From: Candidatus Mycolicibacterium alkanivorans
Lineage (GTDB): Bacteria; Actinomycetota; Actinomycetes; Mycobacteriales; Mycobacteriaceae
DNA length: 64,000 bases
NCBI RefSeq assembly: GCF_022760805.1
Contig: NZ_JAIVFL010000001.1
Location: forward strand, 3,782,001 to 3,846,000
Direction: 5' to 3'
Part shown: one piece after another, positions 1 through 9,680 of the stretch
Position numbering within the stretch: position 1 is the first letter of the stretch
Layout of the letters: each line of letters begins with the position of its first letter
Made by a program: the position numbers and the translations under genes
Notes under the pieces: model-generated
Seen by the model: the letters and a program-made list of their open reading frames with translations, nothing else
Database searches by the model: none
What the model was told of the DNA's origin: nothing

Positions 1-44
1 GACGGCGTCCGCTCGTCGCGTACCAGGGTCATGGCAATCGACAC
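1..44 (-). CDS. 5' end of an unidentified gene (partial)
   Basis: A GTG at 44 (reverse strand) opens a frame that runs off the left edge: V-S-I-A-M-T-L-V-R-D-E-R-T-P. An AAGGAG-like ribosome binding site lies about 9 bases upstream (54-59), which is why I prefer the GTG to the ATG at 32. Only 14 codons are present, so no family can be assigned. In M. tuberculosis sigH lies on this side of the Rv3224 SDR gene, but these residues do not clearly identify it. Confidence 0.35.
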   Translation of the reverse strand, partial: MSIAMTLVRDERTP

Positions 45-172
45 TGGCTTTCTCTCCTTCCAATCCTAAGACCGTGGCCGACAGATTTTTCTCGGCGACC
101 CTTCGACCGCATGCAGCCACACCCCATAACGGGATTGGTGACCACGCTAATTCCCGGCCTAAGCTCACATCC

Positions 173-664
173 GTGACTCGGGCGGCCACTCCTGCGATCG
201 CCGCGCTGGTGAAGGCGAGCGTTGCCCACGAGGTCCTGCGCTATCACCACGACCGGCGTTCGGAGTCCTACGGCGACGAAGCGGTGGCCGCACTGGCCGG
301 CGAGTCCGTCGTACCCGAGCAGATCTTCAAGACGCTCGTCATCTCGGGGCCGTCGGGTCTGGCGGTGGCTGTCCTGCCGGTGCCGTGGATGCTGTCACTC
401 AAGGCCGCCGCGGCGGCGCTGGGGCTGGGCAAGGCGACGATGGCCGAGCGGGCGGCCGCCGAGCGGGCCACCGGGTACGTGCTCGGTGGGATCTCGCCGC
501 TGGGCCAGCGCAAACGGCTCCCGACGGTCGTCGACAGTTCGGCCCTGAGGTTCGACCGGGTGCTGTGCAGCGCCGGCAAACGCGGCTGGGACGTGGCGCT
601 CTCGCCTGAAAACCTGGTTCGCCTCGCCCAGGCGGTGACCGCCGATATCCGCGCTCTAGTGTGA
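173..664 (+). CDS. YbaK/EbsC-type aminoacyl-tRNA deacylase
   Basis: Predicted 163-aa single-domain YbaK-like protein. The family hydrolyses mischarged aminoacyl-tRNAs in trans, typically Cys-tRNA(Pro), in the cytoplasm. Length fits the family (about 155-165 aa), with the expected core K-T-L-V-I followed by the A-V-L-P-V-P and G-Y-V-x-G-G-I-S-P-x-G segments near residues 75-140. The frame is open further upstream to about 74, but homology starts after the GTG at 173, so I choose that start. It lies 4 bp upstream of the SDR gene on the same strand, so the two are probably co-transcribed. Substrate specificity is inferred from the family only. Confidence 0.8.
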   Translation: MTRAATPAIAALVKASVAHEVLRYHHDRRSESYGDEAVAALAGESVVPEQIFKTLVISGPSGLAVAVLPVPWMLSLKAAAAALGLGKATMAERAAAERATGYVLGGISPLGQRKRLPTVVDSSALRFDRVLCSAGKRGWDVALSPENLVRLAQAVTADIRALV

Positions 665-668
665 CCCC

Positions 669-1517
669 ATGTCCTTCGCCGGCAAGACCATGTTCATTTC
701 CGGAGCCAGCCGCGGTATCGGCCTGGCCATCGCCAAGCGCGTCGCGGCCGACGGCGCCAACATCGCCCTGGTGGCCAAGACCACCGAACCGCACCCGAAG
801 CTGCCCGGCACGATCTACACTGCGGCCAAGGAGATCGAGGAGGTCGGCGGCCAGGCGCTGCCGATCGCCGGTGACGTCCGCGACGGCGACTCGGTGGCCG
901 AGGCCGTGGCCAAGGCCGTCGAGCAGTTCGGCGGCATCGACATCTGCGTCAACAACGCCTCGGCGATCAACCTCGGCTCCATCGAGGAGGTGCCACTCAA
1001 ACGCTTCGACCTGATGAACGGCATCCAGGTGCGCGGCACCTACGCGGTGTCGCAGGCCTGCCTACCGCACATGAAGGGCCGGGAGAACCCGCACGTCCTG
1101 ACGCTCTCACCGCCGATCCGGCTGGAATCCGAGTGGCTCAAGCCCACGCCGTACATGATGGCGAAGTTCGGAATGACGTTGTGCGCCTTGGGAATTGCCG
1201 AGGAGATGCGTTCGGCCGGGATCGCGTCGAACACGCTGTGGCCGCGCACCCTGGTCGCCACGGCAGCGGTACAGAACCTGCTGGGCGGCGACGAGGCGAT
1301 GGGCCGGGCCCGCAAGCCCGAGGTGTACTCCGACGCCGCCTACGCGGTGCTGAGCAAGCCGGCTCGGGAGTTCACCGGGCATTCGCTGCTGTGCGAGGAC
1401 GTGCTGTTGGACTCGGGCGTCACCGACCTGTCGGTCTACGACTGCGTGCCGGGTTCGGAGCTCGGTGTCGACCTGTGGGTCGACACCCCGAACCCGCCGG
1501 GCTACAAGGGCGGCTAG
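669..1517 (+). CDS. Short-chain dehydrogenase/reductase, HSDL2-like
   Basis: 282-aa NAD(P)-dependent oxidoreductase of the classical SDR fold. The cofactor motif G-A-S-R-G-I-G is at residues 12-18, the N-N-A-S motif near residue 96, and the catalytic Y-x3-K appears as Y-M-M-A-K near residue 160. The long insertion after the first strand and the N-N-A-S-A-I motif resemble the SDR domain of hydroxysteroid dehydrogenase-like 2 proteins. It corresponds to Rv3224 by position. Its substrate is unknown. The 3' end overlaps by 4 bp the convergent aldehyde dehydrogenase gene. Confidence 0.85.
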   Translation: MSFAGKTMFISGASRGIGLAIAKRVAADGANIALVAKTTEPHPKLPGTIYTAAKEIEEVGGQALPIAGDVRDGDSVAEAVAKAVEQFGGIDICVNNASAINLGSIEEVPLKRFDLMNGIQVRGTYAVSQACLPHMKGRENPHVLTLSPPIRLESEWLKPTPYMMAKFGMTLCALGIAEEMRSAGIASNTLWPRTLVATAAVQNLLGGDEAMGRARKPEVYSDAAYAVLSKPAREFTGHSLLCEDVLLDSGVTDLSVYDCVPGSELGVDLWVDTPNPPGYKGG

Positions 1518-3052
1518 CCCTTCTTGCCCAGCCCGAACCGGCGCAGACCGTGGCCGGCGAAGGCGCGCATCGCCGCCAGCGCGAAGCGGCTCTGCATCTT
1601 AGGCGACGAGTACCACAGCATCTCGGACTTCTGCGTCGGCAGCTTGGGCGCAGTGATGGCCTGCTGGCGGCAGAACTTGATCAGGCCGGCGGCGCCGCCA
1701 CCACGGTAGCCGATGCCGGATTCCTTCCAGCCGCCCATCGGCAGGCCGGGGCAGAAGACGTTGGCCAACGCGTCGTTGATGTTGACCGCGCCGACCTCGA
1801 GGCGCCGTGCCACCCGCTCGCCACGTTCGGTGTCGCCGGTCCAAACGCTGGCCGACAGGCCGTATTGCGAGTCGTTGGCCAGGCGGATGGCCTCCTCCTC
1901 GTCGGCCACCTTGATCACCGGCAGCGTCGGTCCGAAGGTCTCCTCGGCGATGCAGCTCATGCTCGGCTCGACGTCGGCGAGCACCGTCGGCTCGAAGAAC
2001 GTGCCCACCCCCGTCGGCTTACCGCCGGTGAGCACCTTGGCGCCCGCGGCGACGGCCTCCTTGACGTGCCGCTCGACGATGTCGCGCTGCGCAGGGGTGG
2101 CCATGGCGCCGGTGTCGTACTTGTAGCCGGACTGCTCCTGACCCTGCTGCACCGAGCGCACCTTGTCGGTGAGCTTGGCGACGAACTCGTCGTACACCGG
2201 AGCCTCGACGAACACCCGCTCCACCGAGATGCACACCTGGCCGGAGTTGAACATGCCGCCCCACGCGATGCCGTTGGCGGCGCGGTCGATGTCGGCGTCG
2301 GCCAGGACGATGGCCGGGTCCTTGCCGCCGAGTTCCAGGCTGAACGGGATCAGGCGCTCGGCGCACGCCACAGCCACCTTACGGCCGGTCGCGGTCGAGC
2401 CGGTGAAGTGGACGTAGTCGGCGTTCGCGATCACCGCCGCACCGGTGTCGCCGTAGCCGGTCGCGAGTTTCAGGATCGGCGGGGCGCCGATCTCGTTCCA
2501 GCCGCGGACCAGTTCCACCGCCGAAAGTGGCGTCACCTCAGAGGGTTTCAACAACACCGCGGCGCCTGCCGCCAGGGCGGGCACCAGGTCCAGTGCGAGC
2601 ATGGCGATCGGAAAGTTCCACGGCTCGATCATCCCGACCACCGGGTAGGGCCGCAACACGGTGATGAGCTTCTTGACCCGGAACAGCGGGGTGTGCGCCT
2701 TGGGGTGGCGGTCGGCGAGGAACTCCTCGGCATTGCCCGCCCAGTAGTTGATGGCGTCGGCCATGGTTACCGGTTCCAGGCTGGCGTCGGTGCGGGACTT
2801 GCCACTCTCCGACATCAGCACGCCGGTCAGGTGATCGGAGTTGTCGAGGATCCAGTCCTGCCACTTGCGCATCCACACCTTGCGGCCGCGCGGCCCGATC
2901 GCCTCCCACTCCGGCTGGAACAGCCGCAACTCGCGGGCTTTGGCGGCCACGGTGTCCGGGCCGTCGATCGGGACGGTGCCCGCCACGCGGCCGTCGGCCG
3001 GGTTGTGGACGGTAATGGTGGCCTCATCGGACTTGGGCTCGACCGCGGTCAT
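1514..3052 (-). CDS. NAD(P)-dependent aldehyde dehydrogenase
   Basis: 512-aa ALDH-superfamily enzyme that oxidises an aldehyde to the acid. Visible family features are the P-W-N-F-P cofactor region, F-T-G-S-T-A-T-G, the general-base glutamate in L-E-L-G-G-K-D-P, and the nucleophile cysteine in G-Q-V-C-I-S near residue 300. An ATG at 3052 gives a normal N-terminus; the frame is open for 23 more codons upstream without similarity. It resembles the succinate-semialdehyde-dehydrogenase-like branch, but is clearly not the M. tuberculosis gabD2 ortholog, so I give no symbol. It is convergent with the SDR gene. Confidence 0.85.
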   Translation of the reverse strand: MTAVEPKSDEATITVHNPADGRVAGTVPIDGPDTVAAKARELRLFQPEWEAIGPRGRKVWMRKWQDWILDNSDHLTGVLMSESGKSRTDASLEPVTMADAINYWAGNAEEFLADRHPKAHTPLFRVKKLITVLRPYPVVGMIEPWNFPIAMLALDLVPALAAGAAVLLKPSEVTPLSAVELVRGWNEIGAPPILKLATGYGDTGAAVIANADYVHFTGSTATGRKVAVACAERLIPFSLELGGKDPAIVLADADIDRAANGIAWGGMFNSGQVCISVERVFVEAPVYDEFVAKLTDKVRSVQQGQEQSGYKYDTGAMATPAQRDIVERHVKEAVAAGAKVLTGGKPTGVGTFFEPTVLADVEPSMSCIAEETFGPTLPVIKVADEEEAIRLANDSQYGLSASVWTGDTERGERVARRLEVGAVNINDALANVFCPGLPMGGWKESGIGYRGGGAAGLIKFCRQQAITAPKLPTQKSEMLWYSSPKMQSRFALAAMRAFAGHGLRRFGLGKKG

Positions 3053-3107
3053 GGCCGCTCCTCTCGCTGGGCGGAATGTGCCTATCAGCGTAGCGGTCCC
3101 GACCCGA

Positions 3108-3872
3108 CTAGAACAGGCCAACCGGTTGGTTGTCCGGCTCGGCCGGTTCGATCAGCTCCGGGCCGTTGTTGCGGACACTGTTGACCAGGGTCGACACCTC
3201 CCGCATCGCGATCCCGCTGATGTCGGGCGGGGCGGCGAGCAGCTCGGCGGCGGCCGGCTCGTCGGGGTCCAGCCAGCGGTCCCAGTCCCGCTCGCCGACG
3301 ACCAGCGGCATCCGGTCGTGGATCTCGGCGAGTTCGCCGACCGCGTCGGTGGTGATGATCGTGCACGTCAGCAGTGAGCTGGCATCCTTCTCGGGCCGCC
3401 ACACCGACCACAGCCCGGCCGTGAACAGCAGCTCACCGTCGGAGCGGTACATGTAGAACGGCGTCTTGCGGGACTTCTTGCCGGCCGGGGTGTCGGGGTT
3501 GGGTTTCCACTCGTAGTAGCCGTCCATCGGCACCAGACACCGCTTGCTCTTGGCCGAGGCCCGAAATGCCGGCGAGGAGGTGAGCTTCTCGGCGCGCGCG
3601 TTGATCAGCAGCGGGCCCTTGTTCTCCGGTGTGCCGTCCGGGGCGGCCTTGACCCACGGCGGGACCAGACCCCAGCGCATCAGCCTCACCCGCCGCGTCG
3701 GAGTGTCCTCGGGCTCGTCGTGGCGGCTGACGACGGTGGCGATGGTCGCCGTCGGCGCCACGTTGTAGTTGGGACCGCTGGTCTCCCCCGCCACGGCGGT
3801 GGCCTCGTCGATGGCATGGATCTTCTCGGCCAGCAGGGCCGGGTCGGTGGTGACCGCGAATCGTCCGCACAT
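3108..3872 (-). CDS. SRAP-domain abasic-site DNA-protein crosslink protein (YedK/HMCES family)
   Basis: 254 aa, equivalent to Rv3226c. SRAP proteins shield abasic sites in single-stranded DNA by forming a thiazolidine crosslink through Cys2. Here the ATG at 3872 puts Cys directly after the initiator Met (M-C-G-R-F), which fixes the start even though the frame is open far upstream. The other conserved segments are visible: N-Y-N-V-A-P-T, N-A-R-A-E-K, D-G-Y-Y-E-W and H-D-R-M-P near residue 190, which carries the active-site His. It is divergent from aroA with only 43 bp between start codons. Confidence 0.9.
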   Translation of the reverse strand: MCGRFAVTTDPALLAEKIHAIDEATAVAGETSGPNYNVAPTATIATVVSRHDEPEDTPTRRVRLMRWGLVPPWVKAAPDGTPENKGPLLINARAEKLTSSPAFRASAKSKRCLVPMDGYYEWKPNPDTPAGKKSRKTPFYMYRSDGELLFTAGLWSVWRPEKDASSLLTCTIITTDAVGELAEIHDRMPLVVGERDWDRWLDPDEPAAAELLAAPPDISGIAMREVSTLVNSVRNNGPELIEPAEPDNQPVGLF

Positions 3873-3915
3873 GCCTCCATAGTGGCAAGAACGCCCGACA
3901 AGGCAGGATGTAGCC

Positions 3916-5202
3916 GTGAGCATCGAGCAGTGGACGGCACCGAGCACGCCGACCCCCGTCCACGCCACCGTCACGGTGCCTGGCTCCAAATCCCAGACCA
4001 ACCGCACGCTGATTCTCGCCGCGCTGGCCGCGGCCCAGGGACAGGGCGGCTCCACCATCAGCGGCGCACTGCGCAGCCGCGACACCGACCTGATGATCGG
4101 CGCGCTGCGGACCCTGGGCCTGCGCGTCGAAGGCGACGGCGCCGACCTGACCGTCAGCGGCGGCCTGAACCCCGGCACGCAGGCCCGCATTGACTGCGGC
4201 CTGGCCGGCACGGTGTTGCGGTTCGTTCCGCCACTGGCGGCGTTGAGCAGCGCTGCCGTCGAGTTCGACGGCGACGAGCAGGCCCGGGCCCGGCCGATCG
4301 CTCCGCTTCTCGACGCGCTGCGCGGACTCGGGGTCGACGTCGAGGGCTCCGGGCTGCCCTTCCTGGTCCGCGGACACGGGACGGTCCACGGCGGCACGGT
4401 GAACATCGACGCCTCGGCGTCCTCGCAGTTCGTCTCCGGACTGCTGCTGTGCGGCGCGGCGTTCACCGAGGGACTGACCGTCGTGCACACCGGAACCTCG
4501 GTTCCCTCGGCGCCGCACATAGCGATGACGGCGGCGATGCTGCGCGAGGCCGGTGTCGACGTCGACGACACCGTGGCCAACCAGTGGCGGGTACTGCCCG
4601 GCCCGATCGCCGCCCGGCACTGGGAGGTCGAGCCCGACCTGTCCAACTCGGTACCGTTTCTGGCCGCGGCCGTGGTCAGCGGCGGGGCGGTGTGCATCGC
4701 CGGGTGGCCGAGGGTGAGCGTGCAGCCCGCCGATACCATTCTCGGCATTCTCGAGATGCTGGGATCGACTGTGCGGCAGACTGATTCGTACCTGGAAGTG
4801 CAGGGTGCGGGCAGCTACCCGGGTTTTGACGTCGACCTGCACGACGTGGGCGAGTTGGCTCCGTCCGTGGCCGCGCTGGCCGCGCTGGCCGCACCCGGCT
4901 CGGTGTCGCGGCTGACGGGCATCGCGCACCTGCGCGGCCACGAGACCGACCGTCTGGCCGCGCTGAGCACCGAGATCAACGCCCTGGGCGGCGACTGCGC
5001 CGAGACCGACGACGGGCTGCTCATCACTGCGACCCCCCTGCATGCTGGCACCTGGCACTCGTATGCCGACCACCGGATGGCAATGGCCGGAGCGATCGTC
5101 GGCCTGCGGGTTCCCGGCGTGGCGGTCGAGGACATCGCGACCACCGCCAAGACCCTGCCGGAATTTCCCCAGCTGTGGGCCGAGATGCTGGGGCGCGATT
5201 GA
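3916..5202 (+). CDS. aroA: 3-phosphoshikimate 1-carboxyvinyltransferase (EPSP synthase)
   Basis: 428-aa EPSP synthase, transferring the enolpyruvyl group of PEP to shikimate-3-phosphate in the chorismate pathway. The N-terminal P-G-S-K-S-Q-T-N-R substrate loop is near residue 21. The L-A-G-T-V-L-R-F signature lies near residue 95, the C-terminal D-R-L-A-A-L near residue 340 and H-R-M-A-M near residue 390. The GTG at 3916 gives the expected length. The stop codon overlaps the start of rsgA, so they form a tight pair. It is the ortholog of Rv3227. Confidence 0.95.
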   Translation: MSIEQWTAPSTPTPVHATVTVPGSKSQTNRTLILAALAAAQGQGGSTISGALRSRDTDLMIGALRTLGLRVEGDGADLTVSGGLNPGTQARIDCGLAGTVLRFVPPLAALSSAAVEFDGDEQARARPIAPLLDALRGLGVDVEGSGLPFLVRGHGTVHGGTVNIDASASSQFVSGLLLCGAAFTEGLTVVHTGTSVPSAPHIAMTAAMLREAGVDVDDTVANQWRVLPGPIAARHWEVEPDLSNSVPFLAAAVVSGGAVCIAGWPRVSVQPADTILGILEMLGSTVRQTDSYLEVQGAGSYPGFDVDLHDVGELAPSVAALAALAAPGSVSRLTGIAHLRGHETDRLAALSTEINALGGDCAETDDGLLITATPLHAGTWHSYADHRMAMAGAIVGLRVPGVAVEDIATTAKTLPEFPQLWAEMLGRD

Positions 5203-6188
5203 GAAGACACGAGTACGACGAGTCCGACGTCAAGATCAGGTCGGGCCGTGGCTCGCGTCCTCGCACCAAGACCCGTCCGGAGCATGCCGACGCCGTGCCG
5301 GCGATGGTGGTCACCGTCGACCGCGGCCGCTGGGGTTGCGTGCTCGAGGGCGATCCGCAGCGACGGGTGACCGCGATGCGGGCACGCGAGCTGGGCCGGA
5401 CCCCCATCGTCGTCGGCGACCAGGTCGACGTGGTGGGCGACCTGTCCGGCCGGCCCGACACGCTGGGCCGCATCGTGCGGCGCGGGGAGCGCCGAACGGT
5501 GTTGCGGCGCACCGCCGATGACACCGACCCCACCGAACGGGTGGTGGTGGCCAACGCCGATCAGTTGCTGATCGTGGTGGCGCTGGCCGACCCCCCGCCA
5601 CGCACCGGACTGGTCGACCGCACTCTGATCGCAGCCTACGCCGGTGGCCTGCGGCCAATCCTGTGCCTGACCAAGACCGATCTGGCACCCGCAGAACCGT
5701 TCGCAGCGCAGTTCGCCGAACTGGACCTCACAGTGATCACCGGCGGGCGCGACGACCCACTCGACGCCGCCGACGATCTGCTGACCGGGCATGTCACCGT
5801 GCTGCTGGGGCATTCCGGAGTCGGCAAGTCGACATTGGTGAATCGCCTTGTGCCCGAAGCGGAGCGGGCCACCGGCGAAGTGTCCGGGGTTGGTAAGGGC
5901 AGGCACACCTCCACCCAGTCGATGGCGTTGCCGCTGCCCGAAGGCGGATGGGTGATCGACACGCCGGGGATCCGGTCGTTCGGCCTGGCCCACATCGAGC
6001 CCGACGACGTGCTACGCGCCTTTTCCGATCTCGCTGACGCGATCGACGAGTGCCCACGCGGCTGCGGGCACATGGGTCCGCCTGCCGACCCGGAATGCGC
6101 GCTCGACGCCCTGACCGGGTCGCAGGCCCGGCGCGTCGCCGCGGCTCGACGGCTGCTCTCCGCATTGACCGAGTCCGCCGCGTACTGA
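5199..6188 (+). CDS. rsgA: Ribosome small-subunit-dependent GTPase
   Basis: 329-aa circularly permuted GTPase that acts late in 30S assembly. It has an N-terminal OB fold (about residues 30-110) and the G domain with permuted order: N-K-x-D equivalent T-K-T-D near residue 163, Walker [10 protein letters not shown] near residue 210, and D-T-P-G near residue 253. A zinc knuckle with C-P-R-G-C-G-H and a later Cys closes the protein. I choose the TTG at 5199, overlapping the aroA stop as TTGA, because it gives the family N-terminus (R-R-H-E-Y-D-E-S-D) and the 330-aa length of Rv3228. Confidence 0.9.
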   Translation: MRRHEYDESDVKIRSGRGSRPRTKTRPEHADAVPAMVVTVDRGRWGCVLEGDPQRRVTAMRARELGRTPIVVGDQVDVVGDLSGRPDTLGRIVRRGERRTVLRRTADDTDPTERVVVANADQLLIVVALADPPPRTGLVDRTLIAAYAGGLRPILCLTKTDLAPAEPFAAQFAELDLTVITGGRDDPLDAADDLLTGHVTVLLGHSGVGKSTLVNRLVPEAERATGEVSGVGKGRHTSTQSMALPLPEGGWVIDTPGIRSFGLAHIEPDDVLRAFSDLADAIDECPRGCGHMGPPADPECALDALTGSQARRVAAARRLLSALTESAAY

Positions 6189-6226
6189 ATTGTTCGACCT
6201 AGACAACAGAGAGGCACACCGCAGAA

Positions 6227-7084
6227 ATGACTTCAGCACCCAAGGTTCCCGACATCACCCTCAACGACGGCAACCGGATTCCGCAGTTCGGTTTCGGCGT
6301 CTACCAGATCCCGCCCGACGACACCGCGTCCGCCGTGCGCACGGCGCTCGAGATCGGCTACCGCCACATCGACACTGCGGAGATGTACCAGAACGAGAAG
6401 GGCGTCGGGCAGGGCATACGCGACTCCGGTATCGACCGCGACGAGGTGTTCATCACCAGCAAGCTCAACAACGGCTACCACAAACCCGACGACGCCCGCC
6501 GCGCGTTCGACGCGAGCATCGACGCGCTGGGCTTCGACGATGTCGACCTGTTCCTCATCCACTGGCCGCTGCCGACACTCTACGACGGTGATTTCGTCTC
6601 GACCTGGAAGATGTTGGAGGAGTTCAAGAAAGACGGCCGCGCCCGCAGCATCGGAGTGTCGAACTTCCAGGTCCATCACCTCCAGGAGCTGGCCCGGGAC
6701 ACCGAGACCGTGCCCGCCGTCAACCAGATCGAGGTACACCCGTACTACACCAACGACGCGGTACGCGCCTACGGCATCGAGCACACCATCGTCACCGAGG
6801 CCTGGTCACCCATCGCACAGGGCAAGGTGCTCGGCGACCCGGTCGTGGGTCAGATCGCGCAGCAGATCGGCAAGTCGCCCGCTCAGGTGGTGCTGCGGTG
6901 GCACGTCGAGCGCGGCGACATCGTGTTCCCGAAATCGGTTTCTCCGCAACGCATCCGGGAGAACTTCGACATCTTCGACTTCGAACTCAGCGATGACCAG
7001 ATCGAGGAGATCACCGAACTCGACAAGGGCGTGGCCGGTCGCCTGGGCCCGGACCCCGACACCTTCGCCTGGATCCCGAAGTAG
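6227..7084 (+). CDS. Aldo/keto reductase
   Basis: 285-aa AKR5-like NADPH-dependent oxidoreductase. The motif G-Y-R-H-I-D-T-A near residues 43-50 contains the catalytic Asp. It is followed by the catalytic Tyr in E-M-Y-Q-N, the Lys in T-S-K-L and the His in L-I-H-W-P, so the D-Y-K-H tetrad is complete. The C-terminal F-P-K-S near residue 235 is the cofactor-phosphate loop. M. tuberculosis has no AKR between Rv3228 and desA3, so this is a local addition; similar proteins (Rv2971 type) lie elsewhere there. Its physiological substrate is unknown. Confidence 0.85.
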   Translation: MTSAPKVPDITLNDGNRIPQFGFGVYQIPPDDTASAVRTALEIGYRHIDTAEMYQNEKGVGQGIRDSGIDRDEVFITSKLNNGYHKPDDARRAFDASIDALGFDDVDLFLIHWPLPTLYDGDFVSTWKMLEEFKKDGRARSIGVSNFQVHHLQELARDTETVPAVNQIEVHPYYTNDAVRAYGIEHTIVTEAWSPIAQGKVLGDPVVGQIAQQIGKSPAQVVLRWHVERGDIVFPKSVSPQRIRENFDIFDFELSDDQIEEITELDKGVAGRLGPDPDTFAWIPK

Positions 7085-7100
7085 GAGCGCTCGGGGCATT

Positions 7101-7154
7101 GAGTGTGCGCTCAGGGCGGGATTTCGCGAGTCTTCCCGCCCTACAAGCACACTC
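7101..7154. terminator. Long nested hairpin, probable bidirectional terminator
   Basis: Between the convergent aldo/keto reductase and desA3 genes, an 8-bp outer stem (GAGTGTGC / GCACACTC) encloses a perfect 9-bp inner stem (AGGGCGGGA / TCCCGCCCT) with a 12-base loop. No U-tract follows, as is usual for mycobacterial hairpin terminators. Position at a convergent junction supports termination from both sides. Confidence 0.65.
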
Positions 7155-7178
7155 GACCCCGCGAATGCACTCTCTTCG

Positions 7179-8441
7179 CTAGGCGGCCTTGGCCGCGCGC
7201 TTCTCCCGGCGCCACTCCCGCACGGCGGTGATCGCCGTCTTCAGCCCACGCTTGCGGCCGGTGCGCGGATCGATCCCGGCGTAGCCGGGCTCCAACTCCG
7301 CGAACATCCGCTCGCTGCGGGTCTCCGGCGCATCGTCCGCGGTGTCGCGCAGGTACTTGTCCGGCAGCGACAGCTTGGCGATGGTGCGCCATGACTTCCC
7401 GTACTGCACCAGGAATGGCCCGCTGGTGTAGGGCAGGTCGTACTTGTCGCACACCGCACGCACCCGCACCGAGATCTCTGCGAGCCGGCTGCTCGGCAGG
7501 TCCGGGTACAGGTGATGTTCGATCTGGTAGGACAGGTTGCCCGTCATGAAGTCCATCACCGGACCGCCGTCGATGTTGGCGCTGCCGAGCATCTGGCGCA
7601 GGTACCACTGGCCCTTACTCTCGCCGACCATGTCGGTCTTGGTGAATTTCTCTGCGCCGTCAGGGAAATGGCCGCAGAAGATCACCGCATTGGACCAGAT
7701 GTTGCGGATTACGTTGGCTACCGCATTGGCCGTCGCGGTGGACCGGTAGGTAGCCGCCGGCGACAGCGAGGTGATCGCCGGGAAGGCGACGTAGTCCTTG
7801 AAGACCTGCCGGCCCGCCTTGACGCCGAACTCGCGCCCTCGGATCAACGTGGCTTTCCGGTCGTCGCGGCCCCTGAATATCTTGCCGAGTTCCAGGTGTT
7901 GGAGCCCGACTCCCCACTCGAAGCCAATGGCCAGCAGGGTGTTGAACATCAGGTTGCCGTAGAGATTGAACCGCTTCCACCGCTGATCGCGGGTGACCCG
8001 GATGACGCCGTAGCCCACGTCGTCGTCCATGCCCAGGATGTTGGTGTACTTGTGGTGCATGAAGTTGTGGGTGAAACGCCAGTGCTTGGACGCCCCGATC
8101 ATGTCCCACTCCCACGTCGAGGAGTGAATCTCGGGATCGTTCATCCAGTCCCACTGGCCGTGCATGACGTTGTGGCCGATCTCCATGTTCTCGATGATCT
8201 TGGCCACCCCCAGCGTCACCGTGCCGGCCCACCAAGCCGAGCGCTTGGAGCTCGCGGCCAGCGTCAGCCGTCCCGCGACCTCGAGCGCACGCTGCGCGGC
8301 GATGGTGCGGCGGATGTAGCGCGCGTCCCGCGCGCCCAGGGAATCCTCGATGTCCTGCCGAATGGTGTCGAGCTCGACACACAAGCTCTCGATGTCGGCG
8401 TCCGTCAGATGCGCGAACGCTTCGAGGTCAGTAATTGCCAT
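7179..8441 (-). CDS. desA3: Membrane acyl-CoA/fatty-acid desaturase DesA3
   Basis: 420-aa integral-membrane di-iron desaturase, ortholog of Rv3229c, a stearoyl-CoA delta-9 desaturase. Three histidine boxes are visible: H-N-V-M-H near residue 95, H-N-F-M-H-H near residue 132, and H-H-L-Y-P near residue 325 preceded by Q-I-E. Hydrophobic stretches lie around residues 70-95 and 160-180. It lies 71 bp downstream of the FNR/ferredoxin reductase gene (Rv3230c type), known as its electron donor. The gap carries tandem operator-like repeats matching those upstream of the reductase gene. Confidence 0.92.
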   Translation of the reverse strand: MAITDLEAFAHLTDADIESLCVELDTIRQDIEDSLGARDARYIRRTIAAQRALEVAGRLTLAASSKRSAWWAGTVTLGVAKIIENMEIGHNVMHGQWDWMNDPEIHSSTWEWDMIGASKHWRFTHNFMHHKYTNILGMDDDVGYGVIRVTRDQRWKRFNLYGNLMFNTLLAIGFEWGVGLQHLELGKIFRGRDDRKATLIRGREFGVKAGRQVFKDYVAFPAITSLSPAATYRSTATANAVANVIRNIWSNAVIFCGHFPDGAEKFTKTDMVGESKGQWYLRQMLGSANIDGGPVMDFMTGNLSYQIEHHLYPDLPSSRLAEISVRVRAVCDKYDLPYTSGPFLVQYGKSWRTIAKLSLPDKYLRDTADDAPETRSERMFAELEPGYAGIDPRTGRKRGLKTAITAVREWRREKRAAKAA

Positions 8442-8461
8442 CTGTCACGCCTCCCTTCCTT

Positions 8462-8499
8462 CTACCTACGCTACCGTAACCTACGTACCCGTAGGTTAC
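8462..8499. promoter_or_regulatory. Tandem 15-bp operator-like repeats before desA3
   Basis: Two related 15-bp units, ACCTACGCTACCGT (with one preceding base) and AACCTACGTACCCGT, sit side by side. The second overlaps a perfect 10-bp inverted repeat, GTAACCTACG / CGTAGGTTAC, with a 4-base spacer (8476-8499). The arrangement suggests a dimeric repressor, possibly TetR-type. The regulator is not identified. The same units recur upstream of the partner reductase gene at 9681-9710. Confidence 0.6.
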
Positions 8500-8512
8500 T
8501 AGCCAGTAAACC

Positions 8513-9658
8513 TTAGATATCCAGCACACAATCACCCGACGCCGATGACACACAGGTCTGAATCCGCGTCCCCGGCTCGTGCTCGGCGCCGGTGCGCAGA
8601 TCGCGGACATGCCCGTCGACCAGGCTCACCACGCAGGACTGGCAGATGCCCATCCGGCAGCCGAACGGCATCTGCACACCAGCCTTCTCGCCGGCCTCCA
8701 TCAGTGAGGTCGCCGCATCGGCATCGATGGTCGTGCCGCTCCGCCCGAAGGTGACCGTGCCACCCTGGCCGTGAGCCGCCGCCCGCGACACCGCAAAGCG
8801 CTCCAGATGCAACCGGTCGGCGACCCCGGCCGCCTGCCACACCTTGTGCGCCGCATCGAGCATCCCCTCCGGACCGCAGGCCCAGGTCTGGCGCTGCCGC
8901 CAGTCCGGAACCACGTCGTCGAGATGCTGCAGATCCAGCCGGCCCTGCGTGCGCGTCGTGCGGACCATCAGCCGGTAGCCCTCGTGTCCACGGGCCAGCT
9001 CCGCGAGTTCGGCGGCAAACATGACGTCGGATTCCGTTGGGGCGGAATGGATGTGGACGATGTCGCCAATCTGTCCGCGACGATCCAGCGTCCGCAACAT
9101 CGACATCACCGGGGTGATTCCGGAGCCACCGGTCACGAATAGCACCGACGGCGGCGCCGGGTCAGGCAGCACGAAGTTGCCCTGCGGGGCGGCCAGCCGC
9201 ACGATGGTGCCCGGCCTGACGCCCCCCACCAAATGGGTGGACAGGAAGCCCTCTGGCATGGCCTTGACGGTGATCGTGATCGTGCGCGACCGGCCGGGGC
9301 CCGTCACCGGCGCCGAGGTCAGCGAGTACGACCGCCAGCGCCAACGCCCGTCGACCAACAGCCCGATGCCGATGTACTGCCCGGGCCGGTAGTCGAAGCT
9401 GAACCCCCACCCCGGCTTGATCACCAGTGTGGCAGAATCCTCGGTCTCGCGTCGCACGTCGAGCACCCGGCCGCGCAGCTCGCGGGCCGACCACAGCGGG
9501 TTGGCCAGCTGCAGGTAGTCGTCGGGCAGCAGGGGTGTGGTGATCCGCCCGACCAGGGCGCGCAGCGCGTCGACAGCGGGTCGCTTGCCGGCCCCGGCCA
9601 CCGCCGGGCGGACGGTGTCGGCCACCTTCGCCTTGATCTTGACCTCGTTCTTCGCCAT
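8513..9658 (-). CDS. Flavin/2Fe-2S oxidoreductase, electron donor for DesA3
   Basis: 381-aa ferredoxin reductase-like protein, ortholog of Rv3230c. An FAD-binding domain with R-S-Y-S-like R-W-R-S-Y-S is near residue 105. An NAD(P)-binding domain follows, with G-G-S-G-I-T-P near residue 177 and the C-G-P-E-G-M motif near residue 255. The C-terminal plant-type 2Fe-2S ferredoxin domain has cysteines in C-x4-C-x2-C (C-R-M-G-I-C-Q-S-C) and a last Cys near residue 370. It passes electrons from NADPH to DesA3. It precedes desA3 on the same strand and shares its operator repeats. Confidence 0.9.
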   Translation of the reverse strand: MAKNEVKIKAKVADTVRPAVAGAGKRPAVDALRALVGRITTPLLPDDYLQLANPLWSARELRGRVLDVRRETEDSATLVIKPGWGFSFDYRPGQYIGIGLLVDGRWRWRSYSLTSAPVTGPGRSRTITITVKAMPEGFLSTHLVGGVRPGTIVRLAAPQGNFVLPDPAPPSVLFVTGGSGITPVMSMLRTLDRRGQIGDIVHIHSAPTESDVMFAAELAELARGHEGYRLMVRTTRTQGRLDLQHLDDVVPDWRQRQTWACGPEGMLDAAHKVWQAAGVADRLHLERFAVSRAAAHGQGGTVTFGRSGTTIDADAATSLMEAGEKAGVQMPFGCRMGICQSCVVSLVDGHVRDLRTGAEHEPGTRIQTCVSSASGDCVLDI

Positions 9659-9680
9659 CCCCGCCGCTCTCTGTCGATTT

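Noticed and set aside
1133..3184. 683-codon forward frame across the SDR and aldehyde dehydrogenase genes
   Set aside because: It spans two conserved genes in the wrong frame and strand; the translation has no recognisable domain.
3433..5073. 546-codon reverse frame opposite aroA and overlapping the SRAP gene
   Set aside because: Antisense and out-of-frame shadow of two well-supported genes.
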